64,000 nucleotides of DNA from Henricia sp. BOLD:AAB3569 (GCA_037783545.1 JBBELK010000165.1:434001-498000); one strand, 5' to 3'. Positions 22,401 to 31,765 are shown, numbered from the stretch's first letter. Numbers and translations: made by a program. The notes: generated from the letters alone by a model not told the origin.

Positions 22401-24236
22401 CTTTTAACTGTAGTGTTCATTTGATAGTAGTTTTATCATATATTCTGTTTTTTGTACATATATTATTTTTTTAATGGTTTTATCATTTTTTATAGTTTCT
22501 TACACTTATATTTTTCTTGTTTAATATCCATTTATTTGTTTTAGTTTTAGTTTTATACGTTGAAGGCTGTTTATGATTTTACTTCCTTTTGTATAGTCCT
22601 TGTAACAGGGCCTTTATGGATAGCAGTTTTTTAACTGATGAGGCCACCCTGTATAAATGAAACTGATAATATCTCTGTAGAACTGAAAATGTTGACAACT
22701 TTGGACTGCCCCCTACTTTGAATAATGTGTTGTTGGTTCCCTCTTCCCCGTTTCGTTCATGTCATCTCTCTCGCCAGCATGTTGTACTCCAGGAATGTCG
22801 ATCTTCTTCTGGCTGTGGGTGTTGCAGAGATCTGTCGTCAGTTTATTTTTTCGGACAAGCTTCTTGTACGTGTTCAGGATTTTCCTTTTCCTTTTGTCGG
22901 CAAAACCTTGGCCTGGACAATTGCGTGAAAATTTGGCAAAAGAAGCAAAAACAAGAACATAGTACATGAAACTTGTAAGTTGGGTATGAATTCCGATCAC
23001 TAGACGCCACTGAGACACCGTGTGTTAAGTCTATAGTACAGGGCAGAAAAGTATTTTTAAGGAAATTGTTGAACGTTTTTCACTCCTAAATTCACTTCCC
23101 TTTCAAATATTTACACGTTTTGGATGTTATTGAGTCATTATAAGAAGAACAAGTGGCGACCAGTAAACAGAATTCTTTTTCGTAAAAGGCGTAAGTTGTA
23201 AATATAGTGGCAACCCTCTGAACCGTAAAAAACTGGCCACTATAAAGAGGTGGCCTCTTTATAAAGGTTGCTTAAGCACTATACACATGGCATTTGGAAG
23301 ATGGGTGGCCACTGAGTACTATAAGCAGGTGGCCTGTTTATCCAGGTGGCCTTAATACTATAATGGCAGGTTTCACTGTAGTTTGGGAAAAAAAGGAAGG
23401 AATTGAGAAGTTGATCATGGTTTCAGTGTTGTAGTAGGCCTACTATAGTCCGACTCAAGTCACAATTTTCGTGACTCGGACTCGACTCGCATTGGAAAAT
23501 GACTCGGACTTGGACTCGGACTCAACCATGATGACTCGGACTCGAACATGGTGACTCGTTACTCACGAGTCACATCACATATTTCAAAAAAAGAAAAAAG
23601 ATATATTTGCCCGCTGCCTTAATGCAGGATTCTTGGGAAAAACACTCAGATGCGTGAGTATGTACAATGCCCCACCAGGCCGCCAAGGATTGCGCATCGC
23701 ATGAGTACGTCATCATTTCACATTGTGTGAACGAAATATAGCAGATTCAGTTTCATTAATTTGGCGAACAAGTGACTCGTGACTCGGACTCGAGGAAAGC
23801 GACTCGGACTCGGGGCTAATGACTCGAGACTCGGACTCGAGGTGTGTAACTCGAGACTCAGGCTCGAGGCTATTGGTGACTCCACTACAACACTGGCTTC
23901 AGTTCAGACTTGCGATTATGACTCGAGGCTGAAAATTATCCAAATCTATTTTTTTTCTCAATGCTCCTAAATTTGGGTTTTTCCATCAAATCTGCACTTA
24001 CCGATGCTTGACGAGTCATTGACATTGTAAACATTCTGACCAACTTCTCAACCATGACCCATGTCAACTCTTAATATCTTCCCCGTTGTCCGGAGTCTAG
24101 TTGCCTCAACGGACGAGTTGTCCACCTTAACATTCAAGTTCTCACCTTCAGTCACGTTTCCCATTCCTTTTCTTTCTAAATAACGGCTAACCGGCCGGCC
24201 TTTTCCGATTTGGTTTGGGCCGCACCTTCTGTTCAT
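19316..24236 (-). CDS. CCDC59 / TAP26 homologue, complete four-exon gene
   Basis: Exons on the minus strand: 24236-24146, 22912-22717, 21374-21200 and 19480-19316 (91, 196, 175 and 165 bases, 208 codons plus stop). Introns are GT-AG and phases fit at every junction: phase 1 (G+GC, Gly), phase 2 (AA+A, Lys) and phase 0. The protein begins MNRRCGPNQ, carries EGQGFADKRKR...YKKLVRK at about residues 30-50, a Lys/Arg/Glu-rich middle, and ends RKGQPIIKYHMHHLLQKIQ. These two blocks match the N-terminal GQGF...YKKLLRK and C-terminal KKGQP...LLQKI blocks of vertebrate CCDC59 (TTF-1-associated protein 26), a member of the Fyv7-like rRNA-processing family; human CCDC59 is 241 residues. A nuclear, coiled-coil-rich protein linked to ribosome biogenesis and, in mammals, to TTF-1, is expected; that role comes from the family. 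Introns are filled with SINE and LINE debris. No reading-frame damage is seen. Confidence 0.9.
19556..19850. repeat. Tandem array of palindromic CGACTTGGCGA units
   Basis: About five imperfect units, each pairing a (G)CGACTTGGCGAGATAA-type half with an inverted TTCTCGCCAAGTCG or TGTCGCCAAGTCG half and separated by TAGATTTAATAAGTC-type spacers. It lies in intron 3 of CCDC59, upstream of exon 4 on the minus strand. Confidence 0.8.
19985..20215 (+). mobile_element. Penelope-type tail with hammerhead-like core
   Basis: Contains CTGATGA (20117-20123), a CTGCA...TGCAG hairpin, and CGAAACGTC (GAAA at 20144-20147), followed by GCGATCCCCTCGCGAGA. CTGATGA - stem - CGAAAC is the hammerhead ribozyme core, and copies of this arrangement are known in Penelope-like retroelements. 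Pairing next to the core in stem II is imperfect here, so activity is doubtful. No reverse transcriptase is adjacent. Confidence 0.45.
20535..20800 (+). mobile_element. tRNA-derived SINE family 2, plus orientation
   Basis: Starts CAGGTTGGCGTAGCGGTTCT, B-box relic CTGGTTCCAATCCCG, body GATTGGGTTCTCAGTCCCTG and CGTGGGTTTTCCCCTATAC, then a 3' part GCACTTTTGAGGAATCCTTG, TTTCAATACCAGAAATAAT. The body matches the SINE at 14794-14996; the 3' part matches the end of a different SINE at 25065-25385. Confidence 0.8.
21200..21374 (-). CDS. CCDC59 exon 3
   Basis: Acceptor TTTCCATCGCAG and donor CACAAG|GTAAAA. Encodes a low-complexity, charged stretch (NKKTQQKSNRYDRSKE...ECEKRHK) at the place of the variable Lys/Glu-rich middle of CCDC59. 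It is the least conserved exon and is accepted on splice phase and composition. Confidence 0.75.
21560..21815 (-). mobile_element. tRNA-derived SINE family 3, minus orientation
   Basis: On the minus strand: head CACCATGGCCGAGTGGTGTA (A box), B box GTGGGTTCGAATCTCG, then TTGGGCAAGGCACTTTGCC. It lies in CCDC59 intron 2. The 87-codon frame through it is not a gene. Confidence 0.75.
22258..22708. mobile_element. Family U element interrupted by a LINE tail
   Basis: Outer parts match the inverted-repeat element at 2235-2460 (AAATGTTGACATTTC on the left, TAGAACTGAAAATGTTGACA and ACTTTGGAC on the right). The middle is the LINE tail annotated separately. The right end is adjacent to CCDC59 exon 2. 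Confidence 0.65.
22332..22675 (+). mobile_element. 5'-truncated LINE tail
   Basis: Starts with the last codons of a CR1/L2-type ORF2 (SLACFKSLLK then stop) and continues with an AT-rich 3' UTR ending GGCCACCCTGTATAAATGAA and ACTGATAA. It interrupts the family U repeat between GTCTTGAAATAATACTA and TCTGTAGAACTG, segments that are nearly continuous (reverse complement) in the copy at 2235-2460. Confidence 0.7.
22717..22912 (-). CDS. CCDC59 exon 2
   Basis: Acceptor TTGTCCAG|GC and donor AA|GTAGGG. Encodes the diagnostic GQGFADKRKRK...TYKKLVRKNK block. The donor lies only about ten bases from the end of a family U repeat (22258-22708), so that insertion just missed the exon. Confidence 0.88.
23195..23382. 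repeat. GGTGGCC-rich degenerate element with pogo-like end
   Basis: Repeated words AGGTGGCCTCTTTATA, GGTGGCCACTG, AGGTGGCCTGTTTATC and AGGTGGCCTT, ending in TATAATGGCAGGTTTCACTG then TA. The end resembles the CAGTGAAACC-type TIR of pogo/Tigger elements. The left end is too decayed to define. Confidence 0.5.
23424..23895. mobile_element. TIR element with internal GACTCG minisatellite
   Basis: Starts CAGTGTTGTAGTAGG and ends GTGACTCCACTACAACACTG, which are inverted repeats. Both subterminal regions are filled with GACTCGGACTCGA variants; the central 200 bases are unique. It lies in CCDC59 intron 1. A relative is at about 61274-61677. Confidence 0.75.
24146..24236 (-). CDS. CCDC59 exon 1
   Basis: Thirty codons plus one base from ATG at 24236, basic and Gly-rich, ending VTE with donor G|GTGAGA. 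The ATG is preceded by CGTAGACAAC. No earlier in-frame ATG with a better context was seen. Confidence 0.85.
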
Positions 24237-25064
24237 GTTGTCTACGACTGTGTGGGTAACTGTTGCGTCTTGCTAAAATGGTTATCTAGCCAATTACAAT
24301 TAGTGAAAATTGTTTTTTTTGAAAACCACGCGCGCACAGATATTGACTTGCACTTGCAGCGCAGACGAACTTGCGTGTGATGTAGCGGCAGTATCACACC
24401 CGATAGAGGAACACTTACAATAATTTATACCGACGTCACTAATTGGCTAGCCAAATCATAGGGCGTCACTGAAAATCATGAATTATGCATGTTTCTGTTC
24501 CGAAGTTTTTGTTGGTTTTTTTCTGGGATGGATTTGTTACTGAACTGATTTGAAGGCACGTCATTATCGCCCAAATCTGATTTATTCTTGATAGGTTTAG
24601 TGCAGCCGCCGGTTTAAATTCTACAACATGTACAAGTCACGGGTAAAACTGGGCAGTAAACGTACGTACGCATTGCACTTGTACAGTACCAGACACTACT
24701 GCATAATTCATACTTTCCAGTGACGCCGTATGATTGGTAGCCAAATAGTGACGTAGAAATAAATTATTAAAGTATTCCTTCCTCCGGTTGTGATATACAC
24801 ATACACGTCAATCAATAGAGGGCGCTTTCTAGTGTCCACCTGCACAGCCGTATTTTGGGGCTGCGTTACGTGTACGTGCCATTCCAGCTTCTCTAGCTCT
24901 CCAGAGAAAATGCGTACACATTGCATTCGGGTCATAGGCTTACACTTTTTTGCTTATACGAACGCGTGAACTAGTTTAGCAGTTAAAATGGCAACTTAAT
25001 ATCTTGCCTTGACTGCAGATAATTTCGAAACATATATGGAAACGTTGATGTGGGGTGTTATGGG
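24237..25064. other. CCDC59 upstream region; no other supported feature
   Basis: This should contain the CCDC59 promoter (minus strand). No TATA box, CpG cluster or divergent gene is evident. A 75-codon minus frame at 24708-24935 has no recognisable motif. Confidence 0.35.
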
Positions 25065-25385
25065 GTGTCAGTGGGGTGTTATGGCCGAGCGGTCTAGCGC
25101 GTCGAACTCAAGTTCCTGTGACGGGTTGTGGCACTTGTGCCCTTGAGCAAGGCACTTAATCACACTTGTTCCGTCCTTCGGAAGGGATGTAAAGCCGTTT
25201 GTCCAGTGTGTTAGGTAACGCACTTTAAAGATCCCAGAGCATTCTTTCGTGAAGAGGGATTCCCCGGTGTCTCTGGCCATTTCTAATTCTAATTCTTCAT
25301 GGGTTTCCTCACGCTTACGAGTGACAGTGCAACGAGCACTATTGAGAAATCCTTGGTATGAATACCAGAAAGAAATAATAATAAT
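25065..25385 (+). mobile_element. tRNA-derived SINE family 4
   Basis: A box TTATGGCCGAGCGGTCTAGC, weak B box, then GCCCTTGAGCAAGGCACTTA and AGGGATGTAAAGCCG, and the 3' tail GCACTATTGAGAAATCCTTG, TATGAATACCAGAAAGAAAT with (AAT)n. The tail is shared with the family 2 SINE at 20535-20800. Confidence 0.82.
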
Positions 25386-25479
25386 TCGGAAAACTCGGGA
25401 AAACTCGTGGGACAACTAACATCTCGTAGCAGCGCGCAACTCGTGGCGAATATTTTAAAAATCACGGATTCGGGTTGTG

Positions 25480-25567
25480 TCGTCCCCAAGTAAAGTCGTC
25501 CCCGAGTCAAGTCGTCCCTGGGTTAACTCGTCCCCGGGTCAACTCGTCCCCGAGTCAAGTCGTCCCA
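25480..25567. repeat. 16-bp minisatellite
   Basis: About six units of AGTCGTCCCCGAGTCA-type sequence in tandem. Confidence 0.85.
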
Positions 25568-26585
25568 CTATTTAAAGAACTGAAACGATATCAACTAGAT
25601 ATGTATTGGCCCACCCCATTCTACCCCCAAAAGAAATGAATATAAACAAAATAAAAATAAATCGAAATCTTGCAAGGATATTTATAATATTTAATGTATT
25701 TCTTTTAGTAGACGCAAAAGTAATAGTATAACCTTCCTCCATGGTATAACACAACATTCGCTTTCTTTGGCGTTTCTCGTTGGAGATTTTCCGTGCCCAT
25801 GAGGTAGATATAGAAAAGAAATGAAGTTTCTGACGTAGGAACGGAGTCAGAAATGCATGTTTCCACCAAGAACGTTCTTGACCTATTTTCTGTGTCCGCG
25901 CCATGCCGTTGTACTCCACTGCACGTGCAAAATATAACTGGTTGCGCGGCTTCCGGTGCACGCGCCATGGCCTATTGTCATTTTAATCCGCGGCACGAGC
26001 AACAAAAATGCCGATACAGCAATATAATTTGGGTCACACCTGTTTGCAAATTACCTTACACGCAACCTCGCTCAACAAACTCCCATCCATTGTTCGCCAG
26101 CCAGTAAACAAGAGATAAAATAAATATTCATGAGATTTTGCTTTGTGGTTTACGGCAGGTTATGAATATTCATATTTCCATGTATCGCGCACGTGTATTT
26201 TTAGAGATTGTTGCGGGGCAGTGCCCATTGTAAATTGAGGGGTGTTTCCTCTTGGTTACAAAATATGAATTGAGGGGCTGCTACGTATAGAATGCAGTGT
26301 AAAAACTCTTCCAAAGTTTTAGTTCTTTCGCATTTTGAAAGGTTATTAAAACCGACGTAAATCCAAATTTACCGAAACTCCTTGATTTTGTATGCTTTTG
26401 TTAGAATCAGTGTTTTTATTTGCGATAACATTCTGACAGATTCGCAAATTGAAACTGTTTGGCAGACAAAATTGTCATTCTGCACTGTACCTAGACGTGA
26501 CTGTAATAAATGACCCGCTTTAAGGAAGTTTCAGATTACCAGCGAATGTTTAGATTCAATGGCAAATGACGTCACACTTTAGTAG
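25568..26585. other. No supported feature (family G trace at right end)
   Basis: Frames of 84-129 codons on both strands overlap and lack motifs. The last 90 bases (TTTCAGATTACCAGCGAATG, TGACGTCACACTTTAGTAG) match the right half of family G MITEs. Confidence 0.35.
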
Positions 26586-26830
26586 TCTGTGAAGGTGCAG
26601 TTCAGACAATCACATACTACGATGTTGTTGCTATGTGGTGCACGCCATTGCCTAGTCTGGTTGTTTTATGCCGTTTTCTCTTATACGATAAACATGGCAT
26701 TGATTCTGTACTTCACACCGTACCGCGTGCACCACACAGCAACAACAGTTAGTATGGTCGAGTGGGTACTAAGTGTGCATATGTGGAAGGAAGTATACGT
26801 CAGTACACCTGCGAAACGGGCATAACGAGT
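26586..26830. repeat. Fold-back repeat family R1, copy 2
   Basis: Contains TGTTGTTGCTATGTGGTGCA and, inverted, GCGTGCACCACACAGCAACA. This is the least interrupted copy of the family and serves as the empty-site reference for the insertion at 60082-60681. Confidence 0.75.
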
Positions 26831-27388
26831 GGCATTCCGTTCACTGGTCACACCTGAGCTCGCCGAGTGCAGAGTATATGGAGCATGGCAGTAATTTGAA
26901 AGTATTTCGAAGGAAACTGTGGAATATTTGTCACTCCTAAATTTACTTCCCTTTAAAATATCAACACTTTTTGGTGTTTTTTTTAGTAGGCCTAACTACC
27001 AAACGGAAGTATTTCCACATTTAACAACTTGTACAAAAATGAACCTTACTTTTTCACCTACAGACCACAGGCACAGTTAAAATGTACAAACTCCGATAAA
27101 ACCAAACTAGGGATGAGAGAAAAACCGTAAGGGCCTTATCGGGATTCGAACCTGAGACCTCTGACTCACTAGGAAGATGCTCTACCGATAATAAAGCATG
27201 CATGGCACTTCCGAGAATATGATACCTGCGTTTTTCGAGGTTGAAGCTTCGGAGTGACGGTCTACCCACATTTTCCATACAAATATATGCTAAAACTTTG
27301 CATTAGTCTTTTGTTCAAATCTCTCCGTGTACAATTGTCTCTTCTATTTCACATTAGAAACACATCATCACAAGTGGAACCCCTATGG
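26831..27388. other. Degenerate tRNA-like remnant, otherwise unassigned
   Basis: On the minus strand at about 27120-27200 there is TATCGGTAGAGCATC and a good B box CAGGTTCGAATCCCG, with AGTGAG in the expected anticodon-loop region, but stems do not pair. This is probably a decayed SINE head, not a tRNA gene. Confidence 0.4.
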
Positions 27389-27389
27389 A

Positions 27390-27780
27390 TTGAATGGAGT
27401 TGTCCGTGACGTCATTGGGCAGCTGATGCTGTGGCGATGTTGGATTTCCTAAGCTGAGCAAATGAGACATGATGATGAAAGCAAAACGTTGAGGAAAATG
27501 GCGCGATATGGGGAGAGAAATCCACGAAAAATGCCCCAAAATGCTCATCCTCTCCCCGCCATCCATCACTGGAGGACTAATTAGAAGATTGGGGCAATGT
27601 CTAGCGAGTGAAAAGAATAAAGGCGCCGGGAAAAGGACTTTATTTAGGGAGAACACGACACGTTTGGCGATTTCATTGTCTGGCAAAAATTCCTCAACCT
27701 CGTGACTCGCCGGAAAACTTCGCGAAGACCTGGCGATGAATCCGCCGCCGAAATTCTTCAATTCTCGTACATATCAAAGG
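27390..27780 (+). promoter_or_regulatory. CpG-richer patch, candidate upstream (5' UTR) exon
   Basis: CpG-containing words are clustered here (GGCGCGAT, GGCGCCGGG, CTCGCCGGAAAACTTCGCGA, CCGCCGCCG) in otherwise CpG-poor surroundings. On the plus strand the patch ends ATATCAAAG|GTAAAAAG, a plausible splice donor. HIPK needs at least one upstream exon because its first coding exon starts at an acceptor. Linking the two is inference. Frames of 65 (plus) and 135 (minus) codons across the patch match nothing I recognise. Confidence 0.25.
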
Positions 27781-28419
27781 TAAAAAGGGTTTTCATATTG
27801 TGGTAGGTACTATTTGTTATGTTGTTAACTTTTAGGAAATAGGCTAGTGTTTGGTAATTGTTTGCCCGAAACTGGATTTTTTATAAGTAAGATTCGTAGT
27901 CAAGTCGCCCCCTGAGTGACCGAGTCGCCCCCTGCAGTCAGGAAGCAGTCGGGGGGTGGGGGTGGGGGAAGCAGCTGGGAAGCAGTTGGCCAACCTAAAA
28001 CCGCCAGGAAGCAGTCGGAAACCGTCGAGAAAATTTATTTATAATTGTTTTTAAAAATAAGAGAAGTCGTGTGCGGTTGTTGTGTACGTTGTATAGCTCC
28101 TGTCTAAATGTATCCACGCATGGGAATTATGTTGACTGTCGCAAAGGACGTACAAATTATTTTACACAATCGTTCTTAAGGATACCTTAACTCCGCTAGC
28201 AGGAGATTTTGTCGTAGGTCTGGACCTCTGCCAAAATATCTCAAGGATTGAGAAAATTTTTCAAGGAATGCTCGTCATTCTCAAGCACCATGAGTAAATG
28301 TGCCCATTGGACGTTCTTTTTTGCTACCTCGCAGGAAGTTACCATGACTTTGCAGTAACATTCCTCTGTGTGATCTTTTTGTCAGTGAAAACAACCAACA
28401 CATTTGTGTATATAGGCCT
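27781..28419. other. No supported feature
   Basis: A short cluster of GTCGCCCCCTG and GGAAGCAG words lies at 27900-28025. No gene or element was defined. Confidence 0.3.
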
Positions 28420-28671
28420 ACCTTTATCACGGTGTGGCCGTCTTTCCTTTTCCCCTAATAAAATGAAAGTAACCAAAGCGGAAGAGGCTTGCAGAAAAAA
28501 TAGTTTGGCCCGTGTTGAAATTGTTTATTGTGTGTGCATCACAATGACACACACTAGCGCGATCATGAAAACGCGCAGCGCGGACAGTGATTCTCTCAAA
28601 ACAACAAGATGAGACTACACGCGCTATCGCGCGGTTGCGCATTGCACAGACGTACTGATAGTGCTCCACAC

Positions 28672-29345
28672 TAGCCCTAAAGTTAGGGCTGTAAATTGCT
28701 CGCTTTTCAAATCTGACTTATTACAGTCGCAAATTCACAGCCCTAATTGAGGTATGTACGACAATACCAAGTCTCAAACTGCTCAAATCTGACAAAGTTC
28801 CACTACAAATATCGTCCGAAGCACATCAGACGTCAAGGAGCCCGGCTAACTGTGCAATATGCATAATTCATATTGACGTCGCGTGTGTTTATCCCAGCTG
28901 GCAATACGTCACGCACGCAGTGCAGCTAGTTATCGAACTGTGCGAGTGACGTACTTGCCAGCTGGGATTGCACAGCCGGGCTCCTTGACCGAGAAGCGCC
29001 ACCACGCGTCCAGCATATCAGCTAAGATGGCGTCGCCCAGGGAATGCGGCTCAGAACGTTGTCCGAAATTTGTCCAATGTTTCCATACATCGTAGATGGC
29101 CAAATTGACGATTCCGTAAGCGTTACCGTTATTTTATGAAACACTAGACTCTCAGGATTGCAATGGTGTATGTGAAAGTGATCTGGTCTGATGTGCTTCG
29201 GACGATATTTGTAGTGGAACTTTGTCAGATTTGAGCAGTTTGAGACTTGTCATTGTCGTACATACCTCAATTAGGGCTGTGAATTTGCGACTGTAATAAG
29301 TCAGATTTGAAAAGCGAGCAATTTACAGCCCTAACTTTAGGGCTA
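28672..29345. mobile_element. Long-TIR, MULE-like element with 9-bp target duplication
   Basis: Two 159-bp inverted ends (28672-28830 and 29187-29345) start TAGCCCTAAAGTTAGGGCTG and contain GCAAATTCACAGCCCTAATT and CGTCCGAAGCACATCAGA. Flanks are the identical 9-mer GCTCCACAC on both sides (28663-28671, 29346-29354). Long inverted ends with 9-bp duplications are the hallmark of Mutator-like elements. No transposase lies inside, so it is non-autonomous; the superfamily call is inference. Confidence 0.85.
28833..28988. repeat. Inner palindrome nested in the MULE-like element
   Basis: TCAAGGAGCCCGGCTAACTG is inverted as CAGCCGGGCTCCTTGA, with a second inverted pair CCCAGCTGGCAATACGTCAC / GTGACGTACTTGCCAGCTGG further in. 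It is a self-contained 156-bp fold-back inside the non-TIR core. Confidence 0.8.
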
Positions 29346-29412
29346 GCTCCACACGTACTATGGGCACGGTGGGAAACAAGACAAAGATGGTCGCACCGTG
29401 ATAAAGGTCTAT

Positions 29413-29820
29413 TCCTTGGGTACGGGGTTAGGGGGTGAGGGGGGTACATGTATGTAATTTGACTAAAAGAGTACGTGATAAAGAAATACAAGTGAAGGGG
29501 CCCACTGGCTACCAGCAGGCACTAGGTGGCCTCTTGTGATGCGAACTTTGACCTTCCCTTTGTTGGCAGACAATGGGTACCATATTGATAGCCAGTTACC
29601 AAAATGCTTGCCATTGTTAGCAAACATATGGTACAGTGTATGATCCAATATTGTAACACATGTTGCGCGCATGTGATTTTTGCACGACTTTATTTTTTTT
29701 TTTTTTAAGTATTCTGTATGTATTTTGGATATTTTAAGAGTTTGAGGGCAACTCAAAGATTTGAGTCTGGTGTTTTCATATCCATTGGTTAAAGGTCAAT
29801 TATATCATTTATTTACTGAT
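29413..29820. other. No supported feature
   Basis: A T-rich tract lies at about 29690-29706. A 97-codon minus-strand frame has no recognisable motif. Confidence 0.3.
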
Positions 29821-30530
29821 AAATTATGGGAAACTGCTCTGTAGAAATTTCAGCCACATGGATGCAGTAATACCCAGGACATGTACTTCAGAAAACCTGA
29901 AAAATCTATGCATGGTTTTTGTCATCCTGAGATCTCAGGGAATTTCCACTCTGCAAAGCGACGTAACAATACCCTGAGGAAATACACGCACATTTGTGGT
30001 GTGAGCCGGCTGTTGTCTTGAGCCAACTCACGCCCCAGTCATTTTGATGTAATTAAATGAAATTAGTCATGTTTTGGTCAAAATTCCAAATATCTATATT
30101 TTCTACAAATTTGTTTGAGTTTTTGTTCTTTGTCACGTTAATCATATCGATAATTCCTGCAACATTTGTGTCTACTACGCAATTTTAAAACAAAATTAAT
30201 CAGAGGGATGCGGAACGAGTAACGTAATGTCCTGTTCAATAGAAATAGCGACCAATCGGCGAGCGCGTTAGATCGGACATGGACCGTGTTTACAAACTGC
30301 GCGCACGTGTGGCACTGGTAACAAGGTCGATCGTGGAAACACCGAACGCCACATATAACAAGCCTCATGATTGGTCTAGAGAGGCGACAAGATTTCTGTC
30401 GCTAGTCCCACCGCCAAATGGGGCCTTTTTCAACAGGGCCACTGTACGCAGGAGTGAGGGAGTGCGTTAAAGGGGCACTGTTGCAAGAGGATGGGTTTTT
30501 GTGTATGAATGATTATGGTTTTAAAAAAAG
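29821..30530 (-). mobile_element. Family F fragment split by an insertion
   Basis: The left part (GTAGAAATTTCAGCCACATG, GCAGTAATACC, CTTCAGAAAACCTG, GCATGGTTTTTGT) and right part (GGTTTTTGTGTATGAATGAT, GGTTTTAAAAA) are the two sides of one family F copy. They are separated by the element at 29923-30493, which duplicated GGTTTTTGT. Confidence 0.7.
29923..30493 (+). mobile_element. Family H element with 9-bp target duplication, copy 1
   Basis: Begins CATCCTGAGATCTCAGGG and ends GGGGCACTGTTGCAAGAGGA then TG. Terminal inverted repeats are short (CATCCT / AGGATG). Identical flanks GGTTTTTGT (29914-29922, 30494-30502). The interior carries a CCAAT box, TGAGGAAATAC, GGCTGTTGTCTTGAGCC and GGGCCACTGTACGCAGGAGT. 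No protein is encoded. Other copies: 51990-52565 and 56856-57409. Confidence 0.88.
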
Positions 30531-31320
30531 GGTATTTTTTTCATATACATTGAACACGGATTTGGGTAATTGGAATCGATAGCTTATTCAATTCTAAGAT
30601 ATACTTCCCACTGACACTTCCGTCGCAAATGTTGCATTTCTGAGATAAATAAATGATAAAATTACTGCATAAAGTAATGCACAAAATGACGCGGCGAGCG
30701 GTCTGTGCGTAAGCGCGACAACAGAGGGCGCTGCGCGCGCGCGTGAATGGTTATCTTGTGCACTAACTGAAGGCAATTTTTGAAGAAGAAAACGTGATTT
30801 TTCTACAGAAAAGCAACATTTGCGACAAAAGTGCAAGTGGGAAGTATATCTTAAAATTACACTATGTGTTGATTCCAGGAGGTAATTTCCTTAAAATCTT
30901 TGTTCAATGTATATACGAAAAAAATACCAAAAAAAGGTTTTTTTTTCTGTATACATTGTACATTGAACAAAGATTTAGAGGATATTACCTCCTGGAATCA
31001 ACAGATAATCTAATTTTAAGATACTTTCCACTTGCACTTTTGTCGCAAATGTTGCTTTTCTGTAGAAAAATCAAATTTTCTCCTTTCAGTTAGTGCACAA
31101 GATAACCATTCCCGCGCAGCGCCCCCCCTGTTGTCGTGCTTACGCACGGACCGCTCGCAGCGTTATTTTGTGCATTACTTTATGCAGTAATTTTATCATT
31201 TATTTATCTCGGAAATTTGCAGCAAAAGTGCAAGTGGGAAGTATATCTTAAAATTGGATCTGTTGATTACAGGAGGTAATTTCATTCAAATCTTTGTTCA
31301 ATGTATATGGAAAAAATACC
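30531..31320. repeat. 790-bp fold-back (family Q) with fourfold internal symmetry
   Basis: The sequence from 30531 is repeated inverted up to 31320, centred near 30925. Each arm itself contains the unit GGTATTTTTT, ATATACATTGAAC, ACCTCCTGnAATCAACA, TCTTAAAATT and GGAAGTATATC twice, in opposite orientations. CACTTGCACTTTTGTCGCAA, TTAGTGCACAAGATAACCAT and GCGCAGCGCC-type words recur in mirror order. No coding capacity. Confidence 0.85.
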
Positions 31321-31760
31321 AAAAAAAGTACTCGTACCCCGGTAGTTTGGATTTTTTTGGTTAAAGCACCCTCAGTCGGCAATGAAAACAGTGAATATCA
31401 TGAAGCCGCTTTTTAGTGTGTTCACAGATTTTGCCAAATGAAAACCAAAAATTAACATTTCTGAAACTGTTAAAAGTCAATTTTAGAATTCACCACTTTC
31501 GACTTGGCCTCTTTCAATGTCAATACCGTTGCTGGAGATGGTGGTGGAATGTGTGTGTGCTGAGCACTGATCATCATACAATGCACACGGATATCCTGAT
31601 AAACATCATACATACACTGTACATGTACAACATTGTACATGTACTGGTATGACCCTTCAGTGCACTTTGAATGTTTGTGTGTTCTGATTCTTTGTATTTG
31701 TACATGTACATGTACAGTTAGGCCGGCATGAATATGGGTCCAGGAAATTTGTGTATTAAA
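31321..31760. other. No supported gene; ACATGTAC words
   Basis: 31610-31720 has several CATGTACA/TGTACATG words. Nothing else is recognised. Confidence 0.3.
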
Positions 31761-31765
31761 TTATT

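Larger units (their letters stand above)
28420..29412. mobile_element. TIR element family C, copy 1, interrupted
   Basis: Ends CCTTTATCACGGTGTGGCCG and (right) CACCGTGATAAAGG are inverted. A second copy, 56006-56466, shares the interior (AAAATAGTTTGG, CAGTGATTCTC, ACACGCGCTATCGCGC, ACACGTACTATGGG). In this copy a separate 674-bp element has inserted between GATAGTGCTCCACAC and GTACTATGG. Confidence 0.75.

Noticed and set aside
25705..25968. 87-codon minus-strand frame starting MARAPEA, with an overlapping 129-codon frame
   Set aside because: No motif, no matching exon phase with neighbours; considered as an alternative gene near CCDC59 but not supported.
27354..27761. 135-codon minus-strand frame in the CpG-rich patch
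   Set aside because: No similarity recognised and an overlapping plus-strand frame exists. Kept only as a candidate regulatory or UTR region.
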